Assembly (NCBI GenBank): GCA_035628645.1
Contig: DASPJL010000074.1
Coordinates: 1-19,211, forward strand
Direction: 5' to 3'
Source of the DNA: DASPJL01 sp035628645
GTDB lineage: Bacteria > Bacteroidota > Bacteroidia > Cytophagales > Cyclobacteriaceae
DNA length: 19,211 bases
Within the stretch, counting starts at the first letter, position 1; each line of letters opens with the position of its first letter. The notes under the pieces were generated by a model, which saw nothing but the letters and a program-made list of their open reading frames with translations, ran no database searches and was not told the origin of the DNA. Below, piece after piece: positions 8,052-15,318 of this stretch. The translations under genes were made by a program, and so were the position numbers.

Positions 8052-10784
8052 TTATTCAAATGCTCTTTTTATAATATTAGCTTGTTCTTCTGCATGTTTT
8101 TTGGCATAACCTGTAGCTGGAGAAGCGCTAACTCGTCGGGAAATAATATCATAAGTTCTCTTTCTGTAGCTTCTCAATAAATAGGACCAGACACCCATAT
8201 TTTCAGGCTCCTCCTGAACCCAGTAAATTTTTGCGTCTTTATAACCGGAAAGAGCTGCATCTACTTGTTCTGTAGGAAAAGGATGTACTTGTTCAACCCG
8301 AACAATAGCTATATCTTCTCTTTTCTTCTCTTGTTGTTCGGTGAATAATTCCCAATAGAATTTTCCTGAACAAAGCAATACCTTCTTTACTTTGGAAGGA
8401 TTTGCATAAGTATCCGGAATAACCTCCTGGAATTTTCCCTTTAAGAAATCATCCATAGGAGAAACGCATAAAGGATGTCTCAACATTGACTTGGGAGACA
8501 TTACAACCAATGGCTTTCTGAAAGGCCAGGCCAATTGCCTTCTTAATAAATGGAATAGATTTGCGGGAAGTGTTACATTAGCAACAATCATGTTATATTC
8601 AGCGGAGAGCTGCAAAAATCTTTCTACACGCGCACTGGAATGTTCAGGGCCTTGTCCTTCATATCCATGAGGAAGAAGCATAACAAGGGAATTCATTCTT
8701 TGCCACTTTGTCTCCGAGCAGGAAATAAACTGGTCAATCATCACCTGGGCTCCATTGGCAAAATCCCCAAACTGAGCTTCCCATACTACCAATGCATTTG
8801 GGTTAGCCATTGAGTAACCGAACTCAAAACCTAAAACGCCAAATTCAGAAAGCAAAGAATTGTAGATTGTAAAATCCTCCTGCTTTGCATCTATATGATT
8901 CAAATTATAGTAAGGAACGCTTGTCGCTGCATCATGAAGCACCGCATGTCTGTGAGAGAATGTGCCCCTTTCAACATCCTGGCCACTTACCCTGACTTTT
9001 TTATTTTCCAATACCAATGAACCATAAGCCAAAAGTTCTGCAGAAGCCCAGTTCAGCACTTTACTATCAAAGAACATTTGCTTACGCTCTTTTAGAAGCT
9101 TATCGATCTGCTTTAATGGTTTAAATCCTTCTGGAATCGTAATCAGCGCCTTTCCTACTTTTTCATAAACCTCTTTAGATATTGAAGTATCAGGTGAGGC
9201 AACAAAATCTTCTGGAGTAGATTTTCTTAATTCACTCCAGGCTTTTTCAGTTTTTTGATGCTGATAAGTAACCTGATGCTCCTTAACCAAATTTAATCTG
9301 GCTTGCAAAAGGTTTCTGAATTCCTTGTCCATATTTGCCGCAAGCGCCGCATCAACATCCCCTCGTTCAATTAACTTTTTGTTGTAAACTTCTCTTGGAT
9401 TGGGATGTTTTGAGATGATATTATATAGTGTAGGCTGAGTAAACTTAGGTTCATCACTTTCATTATGGCCATGCCTTCTGTAACATACCATGTCAATGAA
9501 AATATCTTTATTGAATTTCTGCCTGAATTCAATGGCAAGTTTAGCACAGAAAACTACTGCTTCAGGATCATCTCCATTCACGTGTAAAACAGGTGCATCA
9601 ACCACTTTTGCTACATCGGTACAATAAATACTTGACCGTGCATCTTCAAAATCAGTGGTAAAACCAACCTGGTTATTGATTACAAAATGAATGGTTCCCC
9701 CTGTATGATATCCTTCAAGCTTGGACATCTGGATAACTTCATAAACGATTCCTTGTCCGGCAACTGCTGCATCACCATGAATAAGAATAGGAAGTGTTTT
9801 TCCGCATTCTTCATTGTATAGGCTATCAGCTTTGGCTCTTGTATAACCTTCAACAACCGGGTTAACAGCCTCAAGGTGAGAAGGGTTTGGTGCTAGTTGA
9901 AGGTTAATACTTTTTCCTGTTGTAGTTTCAATTTGACTGGCATAACCCATGTGATACTTCACATCTCCATCTCCCATGGTGGAGTCTGGATTGATGTTGC
10001 CCTCAAATTCATTAAAGATTTGCTCATAGGTTTTGCCCATAATGTTGGCTAAAACATTAAGCCTTCCCCTATGCGCCATTCCTATTATTACTTCTTCAAC
10101 ACCTAACTCTCCGCCCTTGTCGATTATGGCATCCAAAGCTGGAATAGTTGTTTCTCCTCCCTCAAGTGAAAACCTCTTTTGACCTATATATTTTGTGTGA
10201 AGGAAATTTTCAAAAACTACTGCTTCGTTTAACTTTTTAAGTATCCTCTTTTTTTCTTCAACCGAAGGATTAAATGCCAGTGCTTCTCTCTCAGATTTGT
10301 CCCTGAACCATTTCAGGATTTCAGGTTCCCTGATATACATAAATTCAAACCCAACTGCCCCTGTATAAATGTACTGCAGGTTTTCAATAAGCTTTCTTAA
10401 AGTCAACGCGCCTACACCCAGTTCCTTGCTCGCCTCAAAAACAGTATCCAAATCTGCCTCACTTAATCCAAAATCCTGAAGATCCAACAAGGCGTGCCTG
10501 TCTTTTCTTTCCCTCACAGGATTTGTTTTTGATCTTAAATGTCCGCGGGATCTATAAGCGTAAATAAGGTTTCTTACCTGAATTTCTTTATCAGACGGAG
10601 CATCTATCTCCTTTTGCGGGGAAATTGATTGTCCATTCTTTTCCCCACTAATCAAGGAAAACTCGAATCCTTCAAAAAATTTTTGCCAACTTAAATCTAC
10701 TGAATCCGGATTTTCTTTGTATGATTTGTAAAGGTCATCAATGTAAGCTCCGTGTGCATTTGATATATATGAATATTTATCCAT
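8052..10784 (-). CDS. sucA: 2-oxoglutarate dehydrogenase E1 component
   Basis: E1 is the thiamine-diphosphate enzyme that decarboxylates 2-oxoglutarate in the TCA cycle and transfers the succinyl group to the E2 lipoyl arm. From ATG 10784 the protein is 910 residues, the normal size. The N-terminus (AYIDDLYKSYKENP, then SWQKFFEGF) is the E2-binding segment typical of E1o. Further on are IGMAHRGRLNVLANIMGK, the diphosphate-binding GDAAVAGQG, NNQVGFTT and RRHGHNESDEP. The C-terminal half carries the transketolase-like pyrimidine domain (FGYSMANPNALVVWEAQFGDF) and the QEEPENMGVW segment. The frame extends ten codons to a TTG at 10814, but that would run through the -7 promoter box at 10812-10819, so the ATG is preferred. 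First gene of the operon with odhB and lpd. Confidence 0.97.
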   Translation of the reverse strand: MDKYSYISNAHGAYIDDLYKSYKENPDSVDLSWQKFFEGFEFSLISGEKNGQSISPQKEIDAPSDKEIQVRNLIYAYRSRGHLRSKTNPVRERKDRHALLDLQDFGLSEADLDTVFEASKELGVGALTLRKLIENLQYIYTGAVGFEFMYIREPEILKWFRDKSEREALAFNPSVEEKKRILKKLNEAVVFENFLHTKYIGQKRFSLEGGETTIPALDAIIDKGGELGVEEVIIGMAHRGRLNVLANIMGKTYEQIFNEFEGNINPDSTMGDGDVKYHMGYASQIETTTGKSINLQLAPNPSHLEAVNPVVEGYTRAKADSLYNEECGKTLPILIHGDAAVAGQGIVYEVIQMSKLEGYHTGGTIHFVINNQVGFTTDFEDARSSIYCTDVAKVVDAPVLHVNGDDPEAVVFCAKLAIEFRQKFNKDIFIDMVCYRRHGHNESDEPKFTQPTLYNIISKHPNPREVYNKKLIERGDVDAALAANMDKEFRNLLQARLNLVKEHQVTYQHQKTEKAWSELRKSTPEDFVASPDTSISKEVYEKVGKALITIPEGFKPLKQIDKLLKERKQMFFDSKVLNWASAELLAYGSLVLENKKVRVSGQDVERGTFSHRHAVLHDAATSVPYYNLNHIDAKQEDFTIYNSLLSEFGVLGFEFGYSMANPNALVVWEAQFGDFANGAQVMIDQFISCSETKWQRMNSLVMLLPHGYEGQGPEHSSARVERFLQLSAEYNMIVANVTLPANLFHLLRRQLAWPFRKPLVVMSPKSMLRHPLCVSPMDDFLKGKFQEVIPDTYANPSKVKKVLLCSGKFYWELFTEQQEKKREDIAIVRVEQVHPFPTEQVDAALSGYKDAKIYWVQEEPENMGVWSYLLRSYRKRTYDIISRRVSASPATGYAKKHAEEQANIIKRAFE

Positions 10785-10811
10785 TAAAAAGAATTTTTTC
10801 AATATAGCCTG

Positions 10812-10842
10812 CAAAGGTAATCACTTATAATTAATATCAAAA
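10812..10842 (-). promoter_or_regulatory. Promoter of the sucA-odhB-lpd operon
   Basis: On the minus strand, TTTTG (10838-10842) is followed after 18 bases by TACCTTTG (10812-10819), a full match to the Bacteroidota TTTG / TAnnTTTG promoter. Transcription would begin near 10805, leaving a leader of about 20 bases before ATG 10784. The space up to rpsP (10785-11079, 295 bases) holds this promoter and the rpsP promoter, pointing away from each other; nothing else was seen there. Confidence 0.8.
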
Positions 10843-11026
10843 CTGTAAATTCGTATGCACAAATATCATTGATTTGCAACAGATTAACATCTAAATTTTA
10901 ATTGATCATTTTGACAGACAAATTTTATTTTTAAACAATGTTTACTTTTCCTACGATCGTTTTACCCAAAGTGTCTCTATTTATTAAATTTGTTTTCCAT
11001 TATTTATTATTTATGAAATAAAACTC

Positions 11027-11046
11027 TACCTTTGCAGTCCTTTTTT
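11027..11046 (+). promoter_or_regulatory. -7 box and pyrimidine tract of rpsP
   Basis: TACCTTTG (11027-11034) is a consensus -7 box 46 bases before the rpsP ATG; a TTTG at the -33 distance is not obvious. It runs straight into CAGTCCTTTTTT. The 16 bases TTTGCAGTCCTTTTTT (11031-11046) recur exactly before rplS (12994-13009). Confidence 0.75.
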
Positions 11047-11063
11047 GATGGACGGGTTCCATC
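11047..11063 (+). promoter_or_regulatory. Hairpin in the rpsP 5' leader
   Basis: GATGGA (11047-11052) and TCCATC (11058-11063) form a 6-bp stem around CGGGT, directly after the T-tract and 16 bases before the rpsP ATG. It would sit near the 5' end of the mRNA. It could take part in autogenous control by S16, but that is conjecture. Confidence 0.4.
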
Positions 11064-11079
11064 GTTATAAAAAAACAAT

Positions 11080-11637
11080 ATGGCAGTAAAAATAAGATTA
11101 TCCCGAAGGGGAAGAAAAAAATTGTCGCTATTCGATGTAGTAGTGGCAGATGCTAGAGCACCACGAGATGGTCGCTTTATAGAAAAATTAGGTACATATA
11201 ATCCTAATACAAATCCTGCAACAATCAATATCAATGATGACAAGGCTGTAACGTGGTTATTAAACGGTGCACAACCAACAGATACCACAAGAGCTATCCT
11301 TTCTCACAGAGGGGTAATGTTCAGAAAGCACTTGCAAATTGGTGTTAATAAAGGTGCCATCACACAGGAACAAGCGGATGCGAAATTCCAGGCCTGGAAA
11401 GATGAAAAAGAAAGTACTATTACTTCTAAGAAAGACAAATTAGCAAAAGCCAAATCGGATGCAAGTAAAGCAAGATTGGATGCTGAGTCTAAAATCAAAG
11501 AAGCACGTGCTGAAGCCATAAAGAAAAAGAATACGCCAGTAGTTGAAGAAGCTCCGGCTCCGGAAGTATCGGAAGCGGAAACTGAAACTCCTGCAGCAGA
11601 AGCTCCGGCTGAAGAAGCAAAGGCTTCTAATGAGTAG
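11080..11637 (+). CDS. rpsP: 30S ribosomal protein S16 with long charged C-terminal tail
   Basis: S16 is a small-subunit assembly protein that binds 16S rRNA early. Residues 1 to about 90 are the S16 fold: the start MAVKIRLSRRGRKK, RAPRDGRFIEKLGTYNP, then the VTWLLNGAQPTDT segment. The family is usually 80-90 residues; this protein is 185. The extra part has a Lys/Ala-rich probably helical stretch (about 113-150) and then an acidic Ala/Pro/Glu-rich end (EAPAPEVSEAETETPAAEAP and on). Such tails are, as I recall, common in Bacteroidota S16 and are not a fusion to a recognisable domain. It heads rpsP-rimM-trmD, with rimM starting five bases after its stop, so translation is probably coupled. Promoter at 11027. 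Confidence 0.97.
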   Translation: MAVKIRLSRRGRKKLSLFDVVVADARAPRDGRFIEKLGTYNPNTNPATININDDKAVTWLLNGAQPTDTTRAILSHRGVMFRKHLQIGVNKGAITQEQADAKFQAWKDEKESTITSKKDKLAKAKSDASKARLDAESKIKEARAEAIKKKNTPVVEEAPAPEVSEAETETPAAEAPAEEAKASNE

Positions 11638-11642
11638 TTAAA

Positions 11643-12170
11643 ATGGATATTAACGCTTGTTACCATTTAGGTCAAGTATTTAAATCTCACGGAACTAAAG
11701 GAGAAATACAATTATTTCTTGATGTAGACAATCCGGGGAATTATAAAAAATTGGAATCAGTTTTTTTGGAAATAAACCAAAAACTGGTTCCTTTTTTTAT
11801 TAGCAGCATTCAGATATCAAAAAATACTGCGATAGTTAAGTTTGATGATGTAGATACCATTGAGCAGGCCGAGGGTCTGATTTCTTCGGATGCATATCTC
11901 CCGCTCGAGCTTCTTCCGCCGTTAAAAGAAGGCCAGTTTTACTATCATGAAATTATTGGCTATCAGGTTAAGGATAAAAAATTGGGAATTCTTGGCAAAA
12001 TAGAAGACGTAGTTTCTCTTCCTCAACATGAAATATTCACCTTTGTATACCAGGATAAAGAAATTCTGGCCCCTTTAAATGATCGCGTAGTATTACAGAT
12101 AGATCGGGTAAACCAAACAGTAGAAGTGGATCTTCCTGACGGTTTATTGGATGTGTACCTGAATCCCTGA
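11643..12170 (+). CDS. rimM: Ribosome maturation factor RimM
   Basis: RimM helps mature the 30S head and binds the S19 region. The 175-residue protein has the two expected domains: an N-terminal RimM barrel (HLGQVFKSHGTKGEIQLFLD near residues 7-26) and a C-terminal PRC barrel (from about 99, FYYHEIIGYQV, to LPDGLLDVY). The start is five bases after rpsP and the stop 23 bases before trmD, which is the standard bacterial order of this operon. The length is normal. Confidence 0.95.
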   Translation: MDINACYHLGQVFKSHGTKGEIQLFLDVDNPGNYKKLESVFLEINQKLVPFFISSIQISKNTAIVKFDDVDTIEQAEGLISSDAYLPLELLPPLKEGQFYYHEIIGYQVKDKKLGILGKIEDVVSLPQHEIFTFVYQDKEILAPLNDRVVLQIDRVNQTVEVDLPDGLLDVYLNP

Positions 12171-12193
12171 TCATTGTCTAAATCCTGAGTCAA

Positions 12194-12874
12194 ATGAGAA
12201 TAGACATCATTACCTGTCTTCCTAAATTACTGGAAAGTCCTTTTAGCCATTCCATTCTTCAAAGAGCTCAAACGAAGGGCTTAGTGGAAGTAATTGTCCA
12301 TGATCTACGGGAATATGCCATAAATAAACATCGTCAGGTGGATGATTACGCATTTGGAGGTGGGGCAGGAATGGTGTTAATGATTGAACCAATAGACAAA
12401 TGCATTCAATCACTAAAAGACAAAAGAATGTATGATGAAATAATCTACATGACGCCAGACGGAGAATTATTCGACCAAAAAACAGCAAACAAGCTTTCCC
12501 TGGTCACGAACCTGATAATTTTATGCGGACATTATAAAGGTGTGGATGAAAGGGTGCGTGAACATTTGATTACCAAGGAAATAAGCATAGGCGATTATGT
12601 ATTGTCAGGAGGGGAACTTGGCGCGGCTGTAGTTTCAGATGCAATTATCCGATTGATTCCAGGTGTTCTTTCCGATGAAACTTCTGCATTGACTGATTCT
12701 TTCCAGGACAATCTAATTGCTCCGCCTGTGTATACAAGGCCTTCGGAATACAAAGGGATCCACGTTCCTGACATTCTTTTATCCGGTGATGAAAAAAAGA
12801 TAGACGAATGGAAAACCAAACAATCTATTGAAAGGACAAAGTTAAGAAGACCGGGGCTCTTTGAAAATGAGTGA
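12194..12874 (+). CDS. trmD: tRNA (guanine-N1)-methyltransferase TrmD
   Basis: TrmD methylates G37 next to the anticodon of tRNAs that have G36, using SAM bound in a trefoil knot, and prevents +1 frameshifting. In 226 residues the conserved blocks are FGGGAGM (54-60), CGHYKGVDERV (111-121) and SIGDYVLSGGE (131-141), which forms the knot, then the likely catalytic Asp in DSF (D168) and PPVYTRPSEYKG in the C-terminal tRNA-binding domain. It is the third gene of the rpsP cluster; rplS follows but has its own promoter. The TGA stop lies inside the first units of a short tandem array. Confidence 0.97.
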   Translation: MRIDIITCLPKLLESPFSHSILQRAQTKGLVEVIVHDLREYAINKHRQVDDYAFGGGAGMVLMIEPIDKCIQSLKDKRMYDEIIYMTPDGELFDQKTANKLSLVTNLIILCGHYKGVDERVREHLITKEISIGDYVLSGGELGAAVVSDAIIRLIPGVLSDETSALTDSFQDNLIAPPVYTRPSEYKGIHVPDILLSGDEKKIDEWKTKQSIERTKLRRPGLFENE

Positions 12875-12946
12875 TGGAGTGAATGAGAGATTGAGTGAAT
12901 AGATGGGATACTTCTCACTTCCTTCACTTCGAACTTCTAACTTCCA
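12869..12946 (+). repeat. 8-bp array then 7-bp array overlapping the trmD stop
   Basis: Octamers run GTGATGGA (12871), GTGAATGA (12879), GAGATTGA (12887), GTGAATAG (12895) and ATGGGATA (12903); the trmD TGA is within the first. A heptamer series follows: ACTTCTC (12910), ACTTCCT (12917), two extra bases, ACTTCGA (12926), ACTTCTA (12933) and ACTTCCA (12940). The block ends about 44 bases before the rplS -7 box. Confidence 0.75.
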
Positions 12947-12989
12947 AAAAATATTTTCTTTCACATGCTTTATTTATAAAATCAATTTC

Positions 12990-13010
12990 TATATTTGCAG
13001 TCCTTTTTTT
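12990..13010 (+). promoter_or_regulatory. -7 box and pyrimidine tract of rplS
   Basis: TATATTTG (12990-12997) fits TAnnTTTG and is followed by CAGTCC and seven T, the same block as at rpsP. The leader to the ATG at 13032 would be roughly 30 bases. No clear TTTG -33 element is visible. Confidence 0.75.
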
Positions 13011-13031
13011 AGAATCTTAAAAAGAAATACC

Positions 13032-13388
13032 ATGAATCCGTTAATGCAGTTGGTGCAGGAAGATTATAAATCTCGAAAAGCTAATTTACCTACTTTTAAA
13101 GCCGGTGATACCGTAAACGTTCACGTAAAAATCCGTGAAGGAAATAAAGAAAGAATTCAGCAATATCAAGGCACCGTTATACAAATAAAAAACTCCGGCT
13201 CTAACGGAGAAACTTTTTCAGTTAGAAAGGTTTCTAACGGAATAGGTGTTGAAAGAATTTTCCCAATGTCATCTCCCAGTATTGACAAAATTGAACTAGT
13301 AAGACAAGGCGCTGTTAGAAGAGCAAGGTTGTATTACTTGAGAGGCAAAATGGGTAAAGCTGCCAGAATTAAAGAAAAGAAAGGTTAA
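13032..13388 (+). CDS. rplS: 50S ribosomal protein L19
   Basis: L19 lies at the subunit interface of the large ribosomal subunit. The 118-residue protein is of normal length, with the family signatures FKAGDTVNVHVKIREGNKER, FSVRKVSNGIGVERIFP and RRARLYYLRGKMGKAARI. The open frame extends to an ATG at 12903, but that would translate through the repeat array and promoter, so the start is the ATG at 13032, giving MNPLMQLVQ. It closes the rpsP-rimM-trmD-rplS order known across bacteria. A strong terminator follows 24 bases after the stop. Confidence 0.97.
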   Translation: MNPLMQLVQEDYKSRKANLPTFKAGDTVNVHVKIREGNKERIQQYQGTVIQIKNSGSNGETFSVRKVSNGIGVERIFPMSSPSIDKIELVRQGAVRRARLYYLRGKMGKAARIKEKKG

Positions 13389-13412
13389 TAAAACCTGCTT
13401 AAATAATTAAGG

Positions 13413-13443
13413 AACTCTAAAGTCAAAAGCTTTAGAGTTTTTT
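13413..13443 (+). terminator. Intrinsic terminator after rplS
   Basis: AACTCTAAAG (13413-13422) pairs perfectly with CTTTAGAGTT (13430-13439) around a 7-base loop, and a T-run to 13443 follows. Confidence 0.88.
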
Positions 13444-13483
13444 ATTTTAACGAAAAATCTATCGTCTTTTTTATTGGTTAATG

Positions 13484-13501
13484 GCAATTAGTTATAATTG
13501 C
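13484..13501. promoter_or_regulatory. Palindrome upstream of the rhodanese gene
   Basis: GCAATTA (13484-13490) and TAATTGC (13495-13501) are perfect inverted arms around GTTA. An outer pair, AATGGC (13480) and GCCATT (13512), brackets it. It is 49 bases before the rhodanese ATG and has no U-run, so it could be an operator or leader hairpin. The regulator is unknown. Confidence 0.35.
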
Positions 13502-13549
13502 ATTTCAAATAGCCATTTTTAAACCCGGCTTAAAAAAAACTATATACGC

Positions 13550-13867
13550 ATGAAGGAAATAAGTGTACAAGAATTGAAAGCCATGCAGGATGCAGGAGAA
13601 GATTTTCAATTAATAGACGTCAGGGAACCCAATGAATATGAAGTAGCTAATCTTGGTGGAGAATTAATTCCTTTATCGGAAATAGCCGATGATGAAGACA
13701 GGATCGAAAAGGACAAAAAGGTAGTGGTTCATTGCAGAAGCGGCAAGAGAAGTGCCACAGCCATTATGGAGTTGGAAAGAAGGTATGGTTTTGAAAATCT
13801 ATACAACCTTAAAGGAGGAATATTGGCCTATTCGGACGAAATAGATCCTTCAATTCCCAAGTATTAA
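13550..13867 (+). CDS. Single-domain rhodanese-like protein
   Basis: Rhodanese domains carry sulfur as a persulfide on a catalytic cysteine. This 105-residue protein is one domain: IDVREPNEYEVANLGGELIPL near 22-42, then the active-site loop HCRSGKRS with Cys62, then GFENLYNLKGGILAY. The six-residue loop after the Cys suggests a sulfurtransferase and not a phosphatase. The GGELIPL wording resembles the rhodanese domain fused to MoeB/ThiF-type proteins in other bacteria, so a sulfur-donor role is possible; that is inference, and moaD, a sulfur acceptor, is 10 kb away in a different transcript. No signal peptide. It is monocistronic, with a palindrome upstream and a terminator 31 bases downstream. 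Confidence 0.9.
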   Translation: MKEISVQELKAMQDAGEDFQLIDVREPNEYEVANLGGELIPLSEIADDEDRIEKDKKVVVHCRSGKRSATAIMELERRYGFENLYNLKGGILAYSDEIDPSIPKY

Positions 13868-13898
13868 AAAGAATTTTTTATTTTAATTAAGATCTTAG

Positions 13899-13927
13899 GA
13901 GAATGCCATGGGCGTTCTCTTTTTTTT
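13899..13927 (+). terminator. Intrinsic terminator after the rhodanese gene
   Basis: GAGAATGCC (13899-13907) pairs with GGCGTTCTC (13911-13919), nine pairs including one G-T, with a 3-base loop, followed by eight T (13920-13927). Confidence 0.88.
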
Positions 13928-13956
13928 GCCCAAATTAATTTCCCTTTTCATATAAA

Positions 13957-14030
13957 TCCGAGGTTAAATTCTAAAACTTAATTTTTCCATTACGTATATA
14001 TTCTGGATTTCTTACCAGCTTAACCTCGGA
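13957..14030 (+). repeat. 11-bp perfect inverted repeat bracketing the leader of the T9SS gene
   Basis: TCCGAGGTTAA (13957-13967) and TTAACCTCGGA (14020-14030) are exact inverted copies separated by 52 AT-rich bases; the right arm ends four bases before the ATG at 14035. No consensus -7 box was found between the arms. It could fold in the mRNA and mask the start, or mark an invertible segment. Confidence 0.6.
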
Positions 14031-14034
14031 AAAA

Positions 14035-15273
14035 ATGAAAAAACTTCTACTTCTAATGCTTTGCATAGCTTTTAGCAATATAGCTTTTGGCGAATTTTAT
14101 ATTTCCAGAGCAGATGGCAACTGGAATGATTTAAGTACCTGGCAACTTTCTTCTGGAGTTGCGACCAGATTACCAAATACACAAGAAGGAGTAATTGATG
14201 AAATCGTGATACTTCACAATGTACTTTTAGATGGCGAGGGACCTTACACCCAACCGGGGAAATTATCGCTAGATAATGGCGGAAATCTCACAATCACAAG
14301 GCAGTTTATTTTTTCCGGTTCGGAATTAAACATTAATTCATCCTCTACACTTGAAATTACTAACCCTGATATCGATGAAATATTTATTATTCAGCCCGGG
14401 TCTGTTGTAAGACCATGGGAATCAGGTGCCCGAATAATCGTAGACAATGCAAATGCAAACACAAGCATAGTAAACAATGGAAATCTTAGAATCATTTTTG
14501 GGCTTCTATATACTTCTTCGACTATTATAAATGCTAGTCAAGTTCTAATTAATCCGAATGGTCAAATTGTAACTGAAACAGATTATATCGCTTTGGATAA
14601 TTCATTTACGAATATCCAATATGGAGATCTTAGAATAGGGGATGACTTAACCATTTACGGAACTGATCTTGCTATTTGTGGCCAACGTGGAAGAATTATT
14701 ATGGGAATGGCCGAGGACAATGTTGTGGAATATATTAATGGCCAACAGATACCCGATCAAATATGTTTTAATATCACCGAAGACGCCAACCCTACGCCAG
14801 TTGAAATCCTAAGTTTTAGAGTAGAAAACAACACCTTGGTATGGGAAGTTTATGAAGAAAGGATTACGGGGTATGAAATAGAAATTTCTGAGGATGCTGA
14901 AAACTGGGCAGCAATCGGCGCCTTAGAAAGCAGAGGTGATGGCAATCATACTTACAATTTTACTGTTCATAAATCCGGATATTATAGATTAAAAGTTGTA
15001 TCCATTGAAGAAGCGGAATACTCTTCCATTCTTTTCTATAATGGCAGCAATGAGGTGAGTTTCTATCCAAGCATAATCCGATCTGGAAAGTCCATCACTT
15101 TCACAGGAGAAAAACTGATCGATCAAGTAGAGTTGTTGAATTATAATGGAATCGCTTTGCAAAAAGGAAAACTGCTAAATGGCAAATTTACAGTTAATCA
15201 GGTGCCTGGAATTTATATCGTTAAAATACAAAGCAAAAATTTATACAAGACAGGTAAACTAGTGGTTGAATAG
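14035..15273 (+). CDS. Secreted beta-rich protein with type IX secretion C-terminal sorting domain
   Basis: An N-terminal signal peptide (MKKLLLLMLCIAFSNIAFG, cleavage probably after residue 19) sends the protein through Sec. Residues about 20-240 start with FYISRADGNWNDLSTWQ and continue as Asn/Ile-rich short beta strands, suggesting a beta-helix or solenoid. Residues about 257-335 (TPVEILSFRVE, GYEIEISEDAENW, YYRLKVVSIEE) look like the fibronectin-type module often placed before sorting domains. The last 70 residues or so (SFYPSIIRSGKSI to YKTGKLVVE) fit a Por-type sorting domain, implying export across the outer membrane by type IX secretion. No catalytic residues are recognised, so its task (adhesin, surface or matrix protein) is unknown. 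It is convergent with the glycosyltransferase, stops 43 bases apart. Confidence 0.85.
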   Translation: MKKLLLLMLCIAFSNIAFGEFYISRADGNWNDLSTWQLSSGVATRLPNTQEGVIDEIVILHNVLLDGEGPYTQPGKLSLDNGGNLTITRQFIFSGSELNINSSSTLEITNPDIDEIFIIQPGSVVRPWESGARIIVDNANANTSIVNNGNLRIIFGLLYTSSTIINASQVLINPNGQIVTETDYIALDNSFTNIQYGDLRIGDDLTIYGTDLAICGQRGRIIMGMAEDNVVEYINGQQIPDQICFNITEDANPTPVEILSFRVENNTLVWEVYEERITGYEIEISEDAENWAAIGALESRGDGNHTYNFTVHKSGYYRLKVVSIEEAEYSSILFYNGSNEVSFYPSIIRSGKSITFTGEKLIDQVELLNYNGIALQKGKLLNGKFTVNQVPGIYIVKIQSKNLYKTGKLVVE

Positions 15274-15283
15274 AATATGGCGT

Positions 15284-15318
15284 ATTCGTCATTCGTCGTT
15301 CGAAAATCGTCATTCTCT
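15284..15318 (+). repeat. 7-bp tandem array between convergent stops
   Basis: Five consecutive heptamers, ATTCGTC (15284), ATTCGTC (15291), GTTCGAA (15298), AATCGTC (15305) and ATTCTCT (15312), fill the space between the two convergent stop codons and overlap the glycosyltransferase stop (15317-15319). No terminator hairpin was seen here for either gene. Confidence 0.65.

Noticed and set aside
10785..10814. Longer sucA start at TTG 10814
   Set aside because: It would place coding sequence on the TACCTTTG promoter box; the ATG at 10784 gives the family N-terminus.
11304..11666. Antisense frame across rpsP
   Set aside because: Ser/Ala-rich translation is the mirror of the Lys/Glu/Ala tail of S16; a shadow, with no promoter or family resemblance.
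12903..13031. Upstream extension of rplS to ATG 12903
   Set aside because: It reads through the heptamer array and the TATATTTG promoter; L19 starts at 13032.
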